A DNA stretch of 38,206 nt from an uncultured Schlesneria sp. (GTDB lineage: Bacteria; Planctomycetota; Planctomycetia; Planctomycetales; Planctomycetaceae): the NCBI GenBank assembly GCA_903899985.1, contig CAIULL010000038.1:1-38206 (forward strand), read 5' to 3'. Positions 15,778-24,608 of the stretch are shown piece by piece. The position numbers and the translations under genes were made by a program. The notes under the pieces were generated by a model, which worked only from the letters and a program-made list of their open reading frames with translations, had not been told where the DNA came from and made no database searches. Position 1 is the first letter of the stretch, and each line of letters opens with the position of its first letter.

Positions 15778-15986
15778 CTATTCCTCCTTAATTCGCTGCC
15801 CAAAGGAAAATCTTGTGCAAAATCTGATAAATTCTTCGGAACAATGAAAAATCGATGAATGGGAAATTGAATCGGCCACGAATGAAACCGTTTGTGACTA
15901 CAATAGGTAAAATCACCGTCGAGAGAGGATGCAGTTTTAGCGCCTCTGCTTCGTCGGAAGACGAAAAACAGTAACGGGAAGAATTC

Positions 15987-17924
15987 ATGCGTCGATTTGG
16001 GCTGTTTGCATTGTTAGTCATCGGTGCCGCTGGCACGGTTGAGGCTGCCGAGAATGTTTCACAGCGGCTTGGTCAAACTGTCTCTGATTTTTCACTGAAG
16101 GATTTTCGCGGGAAAACGCACACGCTGGACGAATACAAATCGAGTAAGCTCGTTGTGATCGCCGTGTTAGGAACCGAATGTCCGTTGGCCAAGCAATATG
16201 CGGTCAAGCTGCAGAAACTTGCGGACGCGTATGCAGATCGTGGCGTGACGTTCCTTGGCGTCGACGCGAATCGCCAGGATTCGCTCGCAGAGATTGCCGC
16301 ATTCGCCAGAACGAACTCGTTGTCCTTGCCAATTCTGAAAGACCTGAATCAGGAACTCGTCGACAACTTGCAGGCATTTCGGACTCCCGAAGTCTTTCTG
16401 CTCGATTCCCAGCGCTCATTACGGTATCGAGGTCGGGTTGATGACCAATTCGCGGTTGGCGGTCGGACACGGCCGGCACCGACCCGAGAAGATTTGAAGA
16501 CTGCTATCGACGAATTACTCGCAGGAAACGCGGTCAGTGTTCCTGAAACAACAGCGATCGGCTGTTTGATCGGTCGTTCCCGTCCGGCAAAACAGGATGC
16601 CACCGTCACTTATTCGAACCAGATTGCTCGAATCCTGCAAAAGAATTGTATCGAGTGTCATCGTCCCGGTGAGATCGCTCCGTTCAGCCTGACCGAATAC
16701 CAGGAAGTCGCTGGCTGGGCCGATATGATCGTCGAAGTGACTCAGTCGCATCAAATGCCACCGTGGCATGCTTCGCCAGAATTCGGTCATTTCACCAACG
16801 AGCGGCGACTGTCGGCAGAAGATATGAACCTGCTTCAGCAATGGGTTGCCGCTGGGGCACCTGAAGGGAATCCTGCCGATTTGCCCCCCCCGAAAACCTA
16901 TACGGAAGGGTGGCAGCTGCCTCGCCAACCGGATCATGTCGTCTGGATGTCCGAAACCGCTTACAAAGTTCCGGCAGAAGGAACGGTGCGTTACCAATAT
17001 TTCACCGCCGATTCCGGTTTGACGGAAGACAAATGGCTGACCTCAGCGGAAGTCATTCCAGGGAATCGCGAAGTTGTGCATCACGTCATCGTGTTCATGA
17101 CGACCGATGGAAAAGTCCAGGATTCCGAGCGGCAGATGGTTACGGCGTTCGTACCAGGTCTGCGAATTACCCCGTATCCAAAAGGGATGGCCAAGAAAAT
17201 TCCGGCCGGAGCAAAATTTGTCTTCCAAATGCATTACACGCCGAACGGAGCTGCTTGCGAGGATCGAACCCGGATCGGTCTGGTTTTCGCCGATCCTGCT
17301 GAAATCACGCACGAGGTTCAAACCGCCACGACGATTAATCGGCGATTCAAGATTCAGCCTCAGTTGGATAATCAATCCTTTCAATCCCAGATCGTGACGG
17401 CTCCTGCCGATCTGATTTTGCTCTCAATGTCACCGCATATGCACTTGCGCGGCAAATCATTCCGTTACGAATTGACGCTGCCTGACGGAACACAAGAAAC
17501 ATTGCTCGATGTACCGCGTTACGATTTCAACTGGCAAACAGCCTATCGTCTGGCTGAACCGAGAATCATCCCTCGGGGATCAAAGCTGAAAACATATTCC
17601 TCTTATGACAATTCACCCAATAATCTCGCAAACCCCGACCCTTCGAAGACTGTCACATGGGGTGATCAATCCTGGGATGAGATGCATCTCGGTTACTTCG
17701 ATATTGCGATCCCCAAGGGTTCGGAAAACCTCGCCGACCAGGAAATTGCCAAACAGATCTTTCGTATGTTCGATAAGAACAAAGACGGCCAGCTGGCACG
17801 AGACGAAGTGGATCCCGACAAACAACCCATCTTTGATAAACTCGACGCCAACAAGGACGGAATCGTCACAGAAGAAGAACTGATCCCACGCATTCCGGAG
17901 TTGCGCAGGTTGTTACGTCTATAG
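15987..17924 (+). CDS. Redoxin-cytochrome c-copper monooxygenase-EF-hand fusion protein
   Basis: A 645-residue exported protein. Residues 1-20 are a signal peptide (ending VEA-AEN). Residues about 24-180 are a thioredoxin-fold redoxin with a single Cys65 in TECPLAK. Next comes a cytochrome c-like segment with CIECH (221-225) and the methionine-containing QMPPWHA. Residues about 310-590 resemble type II copper, ascorbate-dependent monooxygenases (PHM/DBH fold): His365-His366 and His416 match the CuA ligands; His484, His486 (HMHLRG) and Met566 match CuM. Two EF-hand loops end the protein (596-607, 620-631). The redoxin and cytochrome may feed electrons to the copper centre; the substrate is unknown. 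GGGAAG precedes the ATG at a good distance. The gene stands alone on the plus strand. Confidence 0.9.
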   Translation: MRRFGLFALLVIGAAGTVEAAENVSQRLGQTVSDFSLKDFRGKTHTLDEYKSSKLVVIAVLGTECPLAKQYAVKLQKLADAYADRGVTFLGVDANRQDSLAEIAAFARTNSLSLPILKDLNQELVDNLQAFRTPEVFLLDSQRSLRYRGRVDDQFAVGGRTRPAPTREDLKTAIDELLAGNAVSVPETTAIGCLIGRSRPAKQDATVTYSNQIARILQKNCIECHRPGEIAPFSLTEYQEVAGWADMIVEVTQSHQMPPWHASPEFGHFTNERRLSAEDMNLLQQWVAAGAPEGNPADLPPPKTYTEGWQLPRQPDHVVWMSETAYKVPAEGTVRYQYFTADSGLTEDKWLTSAEVIPGNREVVHHVIVFMTTDGKVQDSERQMVTAFVPGLRITPYPKGMAKKIPAGAKFVFQMHYTPNGAACEDRTRIGLVFADPAEITHEVQTATTINRRFKIQPQLDNQSFQSQIVTAPADLILLSMSPHMHLRGKSFRYELTLPDGTQETLLDVPRYDFNWQTAYRLAEPRIIPRGSKLKTYSSYDNSPNNLANPDPSKTVTWGDQSWDEMHLGYFDIAIPKGSENLADQEIAKQIFRMFDKNKDGQLARDEVDPDKQPIFDKLDANKDGIVTEEELIPRIPELRRLLRL

Positions 17925-17949
17925 ACGGCTGGCTACCTGCTTCGATCTC

Positions 17950-18222
17950 CTGATCAACGCCTGAACGACAACCGCTTTCCAGTCCCGTCGTGCACCACGC
18001 ATCATCCGGCTGTGCAGGTCGTATCACGCGCATTAACCAGCTGTGCATGAAGCATCCGTCTCCCGATCAACGCGCGAACGATAACCGCCTTCTAATCCCG
18101 TCATGCAACACGCATCATCCGGCTGTGCACGATTTATCGCCCTCCTGACCAACGCGCGAACGATAACCGCTTTCTAAACCCGTCATGCGACGCGCATCAT
18201 CCGGCTGTGCCGGCTGTGCCGG
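17950..18222. repeat. Degenerate tandem repeats of the CAACGCGCGAACGAT...CCGGCTGTGC family
   Basis: Three irregular copies. Each begins near CAACGC(GCGAACGA), continues AACCGCTTTC...CCCGTC, and ends CGCATCATCCGGCTGTGC; the CCGGCTGTGC ends sit at 18006, 18119 and 18201. Spacings are 113 and 82 bp because of inserted sequence. The last unit has a 10-bp duplication (CCGGCTGTG twice) and runs into the 3' end of the WD40 gene. It is the same family as the regular 65-bp array at 24.2-24.6 kb. Confidence 0.75.
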
Positions 18223-19099
18223 TCACGGTCCAGACGTGAATCGAGCGATCAAATCCTGCCGAGGCGAGTTGTTTGCCGTCGGGACTGAATGCGACGGCAT
18301 AAATGGTGTTCTTGTGTGCCGAAGTCGACAGCCGCATTTGAGAACTTGCGAGTTCCCAGACTCGCAGAATTCCATCGGCTCCCCCCGAGACCAGCCATCT
18401 GCCGTCAGGGGAAAACGCGACTGACTTCACGAGACCGGAATTTGTTTCGAATGTCGACACGGGTTCACCCGTCTTCGTCCACAGGCGAATATTGCCATCG
18501 GCTGATGCAGAGGCCAGGATTTTGTCATCTGGCGAAAATGCCAGCCCTTCGACTCCCTTGGAATGACCAGTGATCGTCCGGATCAATGATTTTGATTCGA
18601 CGCTCCACAACCGGATCGAAAGATCGTCGCCACCTGAGGCAACAAGTTTGCTGTCGCCGCTGATCGCAATTGATTGCGGGGTTCCATCATGACCTGTCAG
18701 AACGGCAAGGGGGGCGTTGGTCTGGGCGTCCCACAGTCGAATCGATTTATCGAACCCACCTGAGGCCAGAAGTGTTCCGGTACGTGCCGCAGCGGCGCAC
18801 GAGAGATAATCCTGGTGACCAACCAACGTTGCCTGAGCGGTTCCTCCCTCAGCAGGCCAGAGCTTTAATGTCCGATCCAGGCTTGCGGTCACAATCCGAC
18901 CGTCAGCCAGATACGCGACAAATGCCACGCCATCGCCGTGTCCTTTCAGTGTCGTAACGAGGTCGCCGCTTGACACATTCCAGATTCGGACAGTGTTATC
19001 GAGACTGGCTGACGCCAGTTTCTTGCCGTCGGGTGAGAAGGTGGCCCAGTAAACGGCATTACCGTGCGTCAACGTCGTGTTTCGTTCCAGCCCTAACAT
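18197..19099 (-). CDS. Seven-bladed WD40 beta-propeller protein
   Basis: A 300-residue protein made almost entirely of seven WD repeats, each ending in a D-x-x-(I/L)-x-(L/I/V)-W pattern ([91 protein letters not shown]), enough for a closed propeller. WD40 propellers are binding platforms; no enzymatic part is present. No signal peptide is seen. The start is six bases after the DUF1501 stop, so the genes are coupled. In many planctomycetes WD40 domains are attached to planctomycete-type cytochrome c proteins next to DUF1501; here the propeller stands alone. The last residues (GTAGTAG) and the stop codon are encoded by the neighbouring repeat family, so the array has replaced the original 3' end. 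Confidence 0.9.
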   Translation of the reverse strand: MLGLERNTTLTHGNAVYWATFSPDGKKLASASLDNTVRIWNVSSGDLVTTLKGHGDGVAFVAYLADGRIVTASLDRTLKLWPAEGGTAQATLVGHQDYLSCAAAARTGTLLASGGFDKSIRLWDAQTNAPLAVLTGHDGTPQSIAISGDSKLVASGGDDLSIRLWSVESKSLIRTITGHSKGVEGLAFSPDDKILASASADGNIRLWTKTGEPVSTFETNSGLVKSVAFSPDGRWLVSGGADGILRVWELASSQMRLSTSAHKNTIYAVAFSPDGKQLASAGFDRSIHVWTVTGTAGTAG

Positions 19100-19105
19100 A
19101 AGTCA

Positions 19106-20455
19106 CTAGACCAGTTCTGGAAGCGGCTCATAAATGGGATCAACCAGGTATTGCGGACGGCCCGAAATATCCGGCAGCATGGTGCGGGCAACATCAATAC
19201 CCAGGCAACGGTACAGTGTGGCGAAGACTTCCTGAAAATGGACTGGGCGTTCCTTAGGATGTTCACCCAGACGATTTGTTGATCCGATCACCTGGCCTGT
19301 TTGTAAGCCACCGCCGGCGAGCAGGGCGCATGCGACCTGAGGCCAGTGGTCTCGACCGCCGTTCTTGTTGATGACGGGAGTGCGACCGAATTCCCCCCAG
19401 ACAATCACGGTGACGTCTTTATCTAATCCTCGGTCGCGCAGGTCGTCCAACAGGGCGGACAGTCCCTGATCGAGAATCGGTAAATGGTCTCGAGCGTTTT
19501 CGAAATTCGTTCCATGCGGGCGACCGTGCCAATCCCAGCGACCATATCCAAGTGTCACCACGCGTGCCCCTGCCTCAACCAGTCGCCGCGCTGCGAGCAG
19601 GTAATCGTTCATCAGCGGTCCCGCATCGCCGTAGCCAGCGTTCTCGGTCGCCCCTCGTCCATACCTGTCGCGGACACGCGGATCTTCCTGCTCGAGGTCG
19701 AGCGCATCGACTAATTTGCTGGAGGTCAGGATGCCGAACGCAGCCTGATATTGAGATTCCAAACCGACCAGTGCACCACTGACTTCAGCCTCACGTTTCA
19801 AGCGATCAATCTCGTTGAGCAGCAGCTTGCGATTCCGCAGGCTTTCCACACTGATCCCCGCCAGACCCAACCGGGCCTGTTCCGCATTGGGGGCAAACGG
19901 TGCATGAGCTTGTCCCGCAAAGCCGGCCTGACCGGGGTCACCCCAAGCCGCATTCTTCATCCGAGGCGATAACCCGATGAAAGGGAGTGTTCCGGGCTCG
20001 ACCGGCCCCTGAATTTTGGAAACGGCCGCGCCGAACGAGGGCCATCCCCCTGCCGGTTGGCCATTCACACTGTGACCGGTCATGCACTGGAATGCGGCAT
20101 GACGTCCTTCGGAACCGACCAGTGAGCGAATGATCGCCAGTCGGTCCATACGCTCAGCCAGCAACGGAAGTAACTCGCAGATTTCGATCCCGGGAACCTT
20201 CGTGGCGATCGGCTGGAACTCACCCCGGATCTCCACCGGGGCATCCATTTTCAAGTCAACCATGTCCTGGTGCGGTGGCCCACCGGACAGAAACACCATG
20301 ATCACCGATTTGTGTGATGACCGTCCTGAAGCGGCTTCCACACGCAAAAGTTTGGGCAGGCTGAGCCCACCCATCGCCAGGCCGCCGATCTTCAAAAGCG
20401 ACCGGCGACTCATCCCGTCACAAAATCGATGCCGCGTTCCCAGCAGATTAAGCAT
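19106..20455 (-). CDS. DUF1501 protein with Tat signal (sulfatase/alkaline phosphatase fold)
   Basis: A 449-residue exported protein. The N-terminus carries a twin-arginine motif SRRSLLKIGG (16-25) followed by a hydrophobic stretch, typical of DUF1501 proteins. The body shows SGGPPHQDMVDLK, GRHAAFQCMTGH and the C-terminal VWGEFGRTP with GRDHWP, family hallmarks that recall metal-binding residues of the alkaline phosphatase superfamily. No substrate is known. GAGG upstream supports the ATG. It is followed at six bases by the WD40 gene. Unlike the second DUF1501 in this window, no DUF1549/DUF1553 gene precedes it; the upstream gene is asparagine synthetase, 165 bp away. Confidence 0.93.
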   Translation of the reverse strand: MLNLLGTRHRFCDGMSRRSLLKIGGLAMGGLSLPKLLRVEAASGRSSHKSVIMVFLSGGPPHQDMVDLKMDAPVEIRGEFQPIATKVPGIEICELLPLLAERMDRLAIIRSLVGSEGRHAAFQCMTGHSVNGQPAGGWPSFGAAVSKIQGPVEPGTLPFIGLSPRMKNAAWGDPGQAGFAGQAHAPFAPNAEQARLGLAGISVESLRNRKLLLNEIDRLKREAEVSGALVGLESQYQAAFGILTSSKLVDALDLEQEDPRVRDRYGRGATENAGYGDAGPLMNDYLLAARRLVEAGARVVTLGYGRWDWHGRPHGTNFENARDHLPILDQGLSALLDDLRDRGLDKDVTVIVWGEFGRTPVINKNGGRDHWPQVACALLAGGGLQTGQVIGSTNRLGEHPKERPVHFQEVFATLYRCLGIDVARTMLPDISGRPQYLVDPIYEPLPELV

Positions 20456-20620
20456 GACTCACCCTCGCAGTTTCACATCAACATTTACCGAGATGATAGC
20501 GTACGGAAAAATCGGGATGGATGTCCATCCTGAAGTCTTTCAGAGAATTCTTCGTCCGCATTCAGACTTTCGCGGTCTTGGGGATAGACCGGTTCGTCAA
20601 TCCTGATGAATCGTCGTCGG

Positions 20621-22630
20621 TCAGACTCCGGGATACTTTTCCAGCCAGGCCTGAAACATGAGGACGTCCCACAAGTGATAGCACCAGTCAACCTGGCCAT
20701 GCAGGTGTTCTTCCCACTTCTGTCGAATCGGCTGAGGGTGAAAAAAGCCTTCTCGTTTCAGTCTCGCTTCATTGATCAAGTCTTCGGCCCAATCGCGAAG
20801 CGGTCCGCGCAACCAGTCGCCGATCGGAACACCGAATCCAACTTTCGGTCGTTCGAACAATTCGCGGGGAACGTACCGGGCCAGGACGTCTCGCAGGATT
20901 CGTTTTCCGCTGCGTCCCTGAACTTTGAACGCGTGGGGCAGTGACCAGGCAAATTCAACGACTCGATGATCAAGTAACGGCGTTCTTGCTTCGAGTGACA
21001 CTCCCATACTCGCACGATCGACTTTCGTCAGAATGTCGCCCGGCAGGTAGTTCAATGTGTCGTAAACTTGCCAGACCTGCTGGTACATTTCGTGATAGAA
21101 GTTCATCGAACCCGCAGCCCGACGCGCAAGCGAGGGATCCTCATCCGTCAATAACGCAATCTCGTTCACATCGGCTCGTGGCAACCCCATGGCGACCAGG
21201 TCCAGATCGCGCCAATGAGACATGTTCCGGAAATAACGATCATTTGGCCCTTTTTCATTCAACACGTCAGATGCTCGCGAAAACAACGTCGCCACTCGCC
21301 CAAGCGGAAGTCGTCCGGCAATCTGGCAAGCCCGTCCGAACGACGTCCGAACGAAGCGTGGCATTGAATGCAAGACTCTGGCAATTCGCAGGAACGCACT
21401 TCGCGCTGTCGAATCGCTCGCAGAAAACGGATCGAGTGCTTCGAAGTAGCGCCGGTATCCACAAAAAAGCTCATCACCGCCATCCCCCGACAATGCGACC
21501 GTCACATGGCGTCGTGCGAGGTGGCTGACAAGATACGTCGGAATCTCTGACGAATCCCCGAACGGTTCATCGAACAGTTGCGGTAGTAACGGGATCACAT
21601 CGCGAGCCTCTTTCGACGTCGCGGTGATCTCTGTGTGTTCCGTTTTCAGATGACGGGCGACTTGCCTGGCAAACGGAGCTTCATTGTAAGCGTCTTCCTC
21701 AAATCCAATCGTAAATGTTTTTACCGGGCGAGATGACTGCTTCTGCATCAAGGCGACGACAAGCGAAGAATCGATCCCCCCGGATAGAAACGCGCCCAGC
21801 GGGACATCAGCCTCCATCCGACGACCGACCGCGTCTGTCAGAAGCTGATCGAGACGGTCAACCGCTTCGTCATATGAGCCCGTGAATGGCTGGATTAAAC
21901 CATTTCCAGCAACCTGCTGAAAACTCCAGTAATCCTGTTGTCTGGGAATCATTGAATCCGACCAGAACTGATCGTCGCTCAGTTTGATCGTCATGGATTT
22001 CCCTGGATGTAACGGCGCGACGTTGAGGTAAATTGATTGGCTCGACAGATATGACTGCCGCAGGAATTCGCTGATTGCTTTACGATTGATGTCACCTCGA
22101 AAGGCCGGATGAACACGCAGTGCTTTCAGCTCGGAACCGAAAAGGACTGTCGGTCCGAACTTGCCGACATAAAGCGGTTTCTTACCGAGTCGGTCACGGA
22201 TCAACGTCAGTTCTTGCCGATGATGATCCCAGGCAGCGATCGCGAACATGCCGAGACAACGTTTGATCGTTGGTTCGATTCCCCATTCGGCGAATCCTTC
22301 AACAAGGACTTCCGTATCCGATCGGCCGCGAAACGGTCGACCCTCAGCCGCCAGTTCGTCTCGCAGCTCATGATGGTTGTAGATTTCACCATTAAATGCC
22401 AAGACAAATCGGCCACATGACGAGGTCATCGGCTGATGGCCCAATGGCGAAAGATCAAGGATCGACAGTCGACGAAAACCCAGGGCAATCCCCGATTCGG
22501 CGTTGCACCACGTTCCCGCATCATCGGGACCGCGATGCAGCAGCGTGTCAGCCATTCGGCCGACGATCGAAAGCATGCCGTCAGCGGTCTGATTGCGCGT
22601 GACATTCAGGAATCCGGCCAGACCGCACAT
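20621..22630 (-). CDS. asnB: Asparagine synthetase (glutamine-hydrolysing)
   Basis: A 669-residue cytosolic enzyme that converts aspartate, glutamine and ATP to asparagine, glutamate, AMP and PPi. The N-terminal class II glutaminase domain starts MCGLAGF with nucleophile Cys2, and has RGPDD (33-37) and NGEIYN (80-85). The synthetase domain has the ATP-pyrophosphatase loop SGGIDSSL (283-290). The length and sequence resemble the asnB paralogs found in polysaccharide or exosortase loci as well as housekeeping asnB; with no sugar genes nearby, a biosynthetic role is the simpler reading. Cys2 directly after the ATG fixes the start. A 96-bp hairpin lies just upstream. Confidence 0.95.
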   Translation of the reverse strand: MCGLAGFLNVTRNQTADGMLSIVGRMADTLLHRGPDDAGTWCNAESGIALGFRRLSILDLSPLGHQPMTSSCGRFVLAFNGEIYNHHELRDELAAEGRPFRGRSDTEVLVEGFAEWGIEPTIKRCLGMFAIAAWDHHRQELTLIRDRLGKKPLYVGKFGPTVLFGSELKALRVHPAFRGDINRKAISEFLRQSYLSSQSIYLNVAPLHPGKSMTIKLSDDQFWSDSMIPRQQDYWSFQQVAGNGLIQPFTGSYDEAVDRLDQLLTDAVGRRMEADVPLGAFLSGGIDSSLVVALMQKQSSRPVKTFTIGFEEDAYNEAPFARQVARHLKTEHTEITATSKEARDVIPLLPQLFDEPFGDSSEIPTYLVSHLARRHVTVALSGDGGDELFCGYRRYFEALDPFSASDSTARSAFLRIARVLHSMPRFVRTSFGRACQIAGRLPLGRVATLFSRASDVLNEKGPNDRYFRNMSHWRDLDLVAMGLPRADVNEIALLTDEDPSLARRAAGSMNFYHEMYQQVWQVYDTLNYLPGDILTKVDRASMGVSLEARTPLLDHRVVEFAWSLPHAFKVQGRSGKRILRDVLARYVPRELFERPKVGFGVPIGDWLRGPLRDWAEDLINEARLKREGFFHPQPIRQKWEEHLHGQVDWCYHLWDVLMFQAWLEKYPGV

Positions 22631-22658
22631 GAATCAGACATCCCATAGTTCCGAAGAG

Positions 22659-22754
22659 GGGGTCGGGTGTTCAAATTTCAAAATTGGCCGAGCAAGCCAT
22701 ACTCACTGACTATGCTATGACACGGCCAATTTTGGAACTTGAACACCCGACCCC
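22659..22754. repeat. 96-bp near-perfect inverted repeat between asnB and the oxidoreductase gene
   Basis: Two 32-bp arms (22659-22690 and 22723-22754) match as reverse complements with two differences. They begin GGGGTCGGGTGTTC and end GAACACCCGACCCC, with GGCCAATTTT in the inner part, around a 32-nt loop. There is no T-tract on either side and no coding content. It may be a mobile palindromic element (REP- or MITE-like) or a transcript-end structure between two co-directional genes. Confidence 0.8.
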
Positions 22755-22810
22755 GAAACGTAACGCGACAATAATCTGGTGAGCCTCGAAACTCGACCCC
22801 ACTCCACGGC

Positions 22811-24073
22811 TTAATCGAGGACTGTTGGTGTCGATTGCCCCGGTCGATAAAGAACAAGTTTGCCATGCGGATCACCGATTCTGACCACACAGTCGGATTC
22901 GCCGGCCGCTTGTCGTTCCAGAATTGCTTCAAGTCCTTGAACTGCCGCAACCGTTTGCCAGTCTGCGGAAAGATCATTGTAGGCAAGCGACTGAATCTGT
23001 TCGTATCGCTTCAATTGTTCGCTGTCTGGTCCGCCAAATTTCACGTAGGCCAATTCCCTGGCAAATCGTTCGAGGACTTCAACTCCGTAGCCGCGTTGCG
23101 AACGTTCACCCCACGGTTCCAGGAACGTCCCGTTGTAATGGTTGTTCATGGTGATCTTGCGAGTGATCGGCGTTTCCCCCTCAACGGTACATTCGACCCC
23201 TCGCTTGCGTGAATGACCGTTCCAGATCCCGTTGTCGAATCGGAACTGCACTTCCTGTTCAACATAACCAGGAAAATTGTCAGGGGTCACCCATGACGTA
23301 TGAATGTCAAAAGCAGCTTCGCGTCCGTCATCGTATTCGTAGATCATCCGTAATTGAGTACTATCCCATGTCGGACCATTGCTGGGGCCGACGATCCCAC
23401 GTTGGCCGGTCGCCGTGACCGTCTTCAATCGGCCACCAAAGGTGAAATCGATCAGCTTGATGTAATGCACGGCCACGTACGTGCCTGGATTACGGCCAGT
23501 GATCCATTCAGAAAACTGACTTCCCGAAATCACTTTGGGTTCAAGAAGTGAACAATAACCATTGTTCACGTGTCGCAGTACGTTATCCGCGACGAGAGTT
23601 CTCAGCTTCTTGTGATCAGGGTCCAGTAACTTGTGGTAGACGACTTTCGCCAGCAATCCCTTTCGCCTGGCAAGTTCCGTCAGTTCTTCTAATTCATGCA
23701 GAAACAGCACGGATGGCTTTTCGATCAGGACATGGATACCTGCTTCGAGCAATTTCTTCGCCGCGTCGAAGTGACGATGATCGGGTGTCGCCACACAGGC
23801 AAAATCAACACCTGCGCCGATTAATTGATCGACGGACTGGTCGCCTGAAAAGCTGACAAACGGATGAATATTTGAACCCGCTTGTTTTCGATAGGCCTCG
23901 GCACGATGTCCGGTCCTTGAGGCCACGGCCGTTAACGGAACGTCGACCGCTCCGAACCGGTGATCGTACAATCCTTCACGATGAACCCGTTCGAAAAATG
24001 GCCGATAAGTCTCGTCAAAAATCATGCCCATGCCGACCATGCCAGCACGCAACGAGGGTCGAGTCGATGTCAC
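22811..24073 (-). CDS. Gfo/Idh/MocA family oxidoreductase
   Basis: A 420-residue NAD(P)-dependent oxidoreductase, probably acting on a sugar or cyclitol. The Rossmann motif GMVGMGMIF lies near the N-terminus, followed by VAAGVDFACVATPDHRHF-like strands (FACVATPDHRHFDAAK) and the family motif HVLIEKPS containing the catalytic-dyad Lys. The C-terminal half has the usual long beta sheet and the VHYIKLIDF helix. No Tat signal is seen, unlike many planctomycete members, so it is cytosolic. The frame extends to a TTG at 24101-24103, but I chose GTG at 24071-24073 because AGGA lies eight bases upstream and because the Rossmann motif then starts at a normal distance. The substrate cannot be assigned. 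Confidence 0.88.
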   Translation of the reverse strand: MTSTRPSLRAGMVGMGMIFDETYRPFFERVHREGLYDHRFGAVDVPLTAVASRTGHRAEAYRKQAGSNIHPFVSFSGDQSVDQLIGAGVDFACVATPDHRHFDAAKKLLEAGIHVLIEKPSVLFLHELEELTELARRKGLLAKVVYHKLLDPDHKKLRTLVADNVLRHVNNGYCSLLEPKVISGSQFSEWITGRNPGTYVAVHYIKLIDFTFGGRLKTVTATGQRGIVGPSNGPTWDSTQLRMIYEYDDGREAAFDIHTSWVTPDNFPGYVEQEVQFRFDNGIWNGHSRKRGVECTVEGETPITRKITMNNHYNGTFLEPWGERSQRGYGVEVLERFARELAYVKFGGPDSEQLKRYEQIQSLAYNDLSADWQTVAAVQGLEAILERQAAGESDCVVRIGDPHGKLVLYRPGQSTPTVLD

Positions 24074-24103
24074 GCAGGATTTCCTGATTAACGAGAAGTC
24101 CAA

Positions 24104-24608
24104 TTCACAGCTGAAAAGTCGCGTACCACGGCATCATCTGCTGATACAACGTTGATTTCAACGAAGTTACAGGAATCTCCCGTGGGGGTCGGCAGCGGAA
24201 AACCTCATCGCTCTCCGGTTCAACGCGAGAACGATCATCTATTCTAAACCCATTGTCCGAGGCGCATGAACCGGCTGTGCCGGTCAACGCGCGAATGATT
24301 ATCCTATCCTACACCCATCGTTCAACGCGCATGAACCGGCTGCACCGGCCAACGCGCGAATGATTATCCCATTCTAAACCCATCGTTCGACGCGCATGAA
24401 CCGGCTGTGCCGGTCAACGCGCGAATGATTATCCTATTCTAAACCCATCGTTCAACGCGCATAAACCGGCTGCACCGGTCAACGCGCGAACGATTATCCT
24501 ATTCTAAACCCATCGTTCAACGCGCATAAACCGGCTGCACCGGTCAACGCGCGAACGATTATCCTATTCTGAACCCATCGTCCTACGCGCATGAACCGGC
24601 TGTGCCGG
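24104..24608. other. Gene-free interval filled by a 65-bp tandem array
   Basis: About 400 of these 505 bases are the tandem repeat annotated separately. The remaining left part (24104-24210) carries no feature I can name and should hold the promoter of the oxidoreductase gene. No gene is supportable. Confidence 0.65.
24213..24608. repeat. Six-unit 65-bp tandem repeat array
   Basis: CCGGCTG starts occur at 24271, 24336, 24401, 24466, 24531 and 24596: an exact 65-bp period. Each unit runs CCGGCTGTGCCGG (or the alternate CCGGCTGCACCGG), TCAACGCGCGAAYGATTA, TCCTATTCTAAACCCATCG, TTCAACGCGCATRAA. The whole unit is conserved, so there are no spacers and this is not a CRISPR. Each unit holds a CCGG-stem mini-hairpin and two CAACGCGC boxes. 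The last unit abuts the stop codon of the hydrolase gene. The family recurs at 17.95-18.22 kb. Confidence 0.9.

Noticed and set aside
15778-15795. Hidden small gene behind the perfect TAAGGAGG on the minus strand
   Set aside because: The nearest start codon is a TTG too far away, and it opens a three-codon frame.
22659-22754. Ordinary intrinsic terminator
   Set aside because: Arms of 32 bp with a 32-nt loop and no T-tract on either strand do not fit an intrinsic terminator.
24213-24608. CRISPR array
   Set aside because: The full 65-bp unit is conserved, with no variable spacers, and no cas genes are near.
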